Positions 63,961 through 64,000 of a stretch of DNA of 64,000 bases are shown one piece after another (positions within the stretch are counted from its first letter, which is position 1; each line of letters begins with the position of its first letter). Source of the stretch: Zoogloea sp. (lineage in GTDB: Bacteria; Pseudomonadota; Gammaproteobacteria; Burkholderiales; Rhodocyclaceae); assembly GCF_023150065.1 (NCBI RefSeq), contig NZ_JAKLLN010000020.1, positions 43,722-107,721 on the forward strand. The letters are read 5' to 3'. The translations under genes and the position numbers were made by a program. The notes under the pieces are model-generated. The model had not been told where the DNA came from. It made no database searches and saw only the letters and a program-made list of their open reading frames with translations.

Positions 63961-64000
63961 CCTCCCACACCACCCGGCATGCGGGTCCGCACCGGGCGGT
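63961..64000. mobile_element. Possible edge of a repeated element (group II intron-like), partial
   Basis: The last 40 bases contain a CACCCGG / CCGGGCGG hairpin around GCATGCGGGTCCGCA. From memory, this type of sequence often flanks group II intron reverse-transcriptase genes in proteobacteria. The element, if real, lies beyond the window, so this is a weak call. Confidence 0.3.

Overview
The window is high-GC, densely coded DNA from a betaproteobacterium. Rhodocyclales-like is the best guess from the combination of TonB receptor, NAD-dependent formate dehydrogenase, prc, lplT and a SUV3-type helicase, but this was not tested by any search. Many starts are set by 4-base ATGA overlaps, which makes the operon calls firm.

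Layout. 1-1060: 5' part of nrdA (minus) behind a clear cobalamin riboswitch. 1292-9932: ordinary chromosome with a rhodanese, prc protease, HU protein, a LysR-alr-radA unit and lplT. 9932-16850: an iron-type uptake block. A TonB-dependent receptor with its own histidine kinase and response regulator faces tonB-exbB-exbD across a Fur-like palindrome. 16856-36965: a tightly packed six-gene minus-strand operon of about 20 kb. In transcription order it encodes a GAF-HlyD protein, a PqqD-like/M50 protease/HlyD fusion, a shortened SecA-like ATPase, a periplasmic adaptor, a 4032-residue repeat protein (DUF4347, seven-blade propeller, cadherin-like repeats, beta-helix) and a diguanylate cyclase. I read this as a dedicated, non-canonical export and display system for the giant protein; it is the most unusual thing in the window. 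37082-41051: tRNA-Arg, a quinone oxidoreductase, a small HTH gene coupled to a diguanylate cyclase, a divergent XRE regulator and a LysR regulator. 41269-49951: a hybrid histidine kinase, then a NAD-dependent formate dehydrogenase operon with a natural FdsG-FdsB fusion.

50839-57994: three overlapping genes (unknown protein, PLD-family nuclease-like protein, SNF2-type helicase). They form a candidate anti-phage or DNA-processing island, preceded by a structured intergenic stretch with a terminator. 58032-63808: a periplasmic thioredoxin-fold protein, katG, a periplasmic HExxH protein and a SUV3-like helicase. The last 60 bases are palindromic and look like the edge of a repeated or mobile element.

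Functions are assigned by reading motifs by eye; no database search was run.
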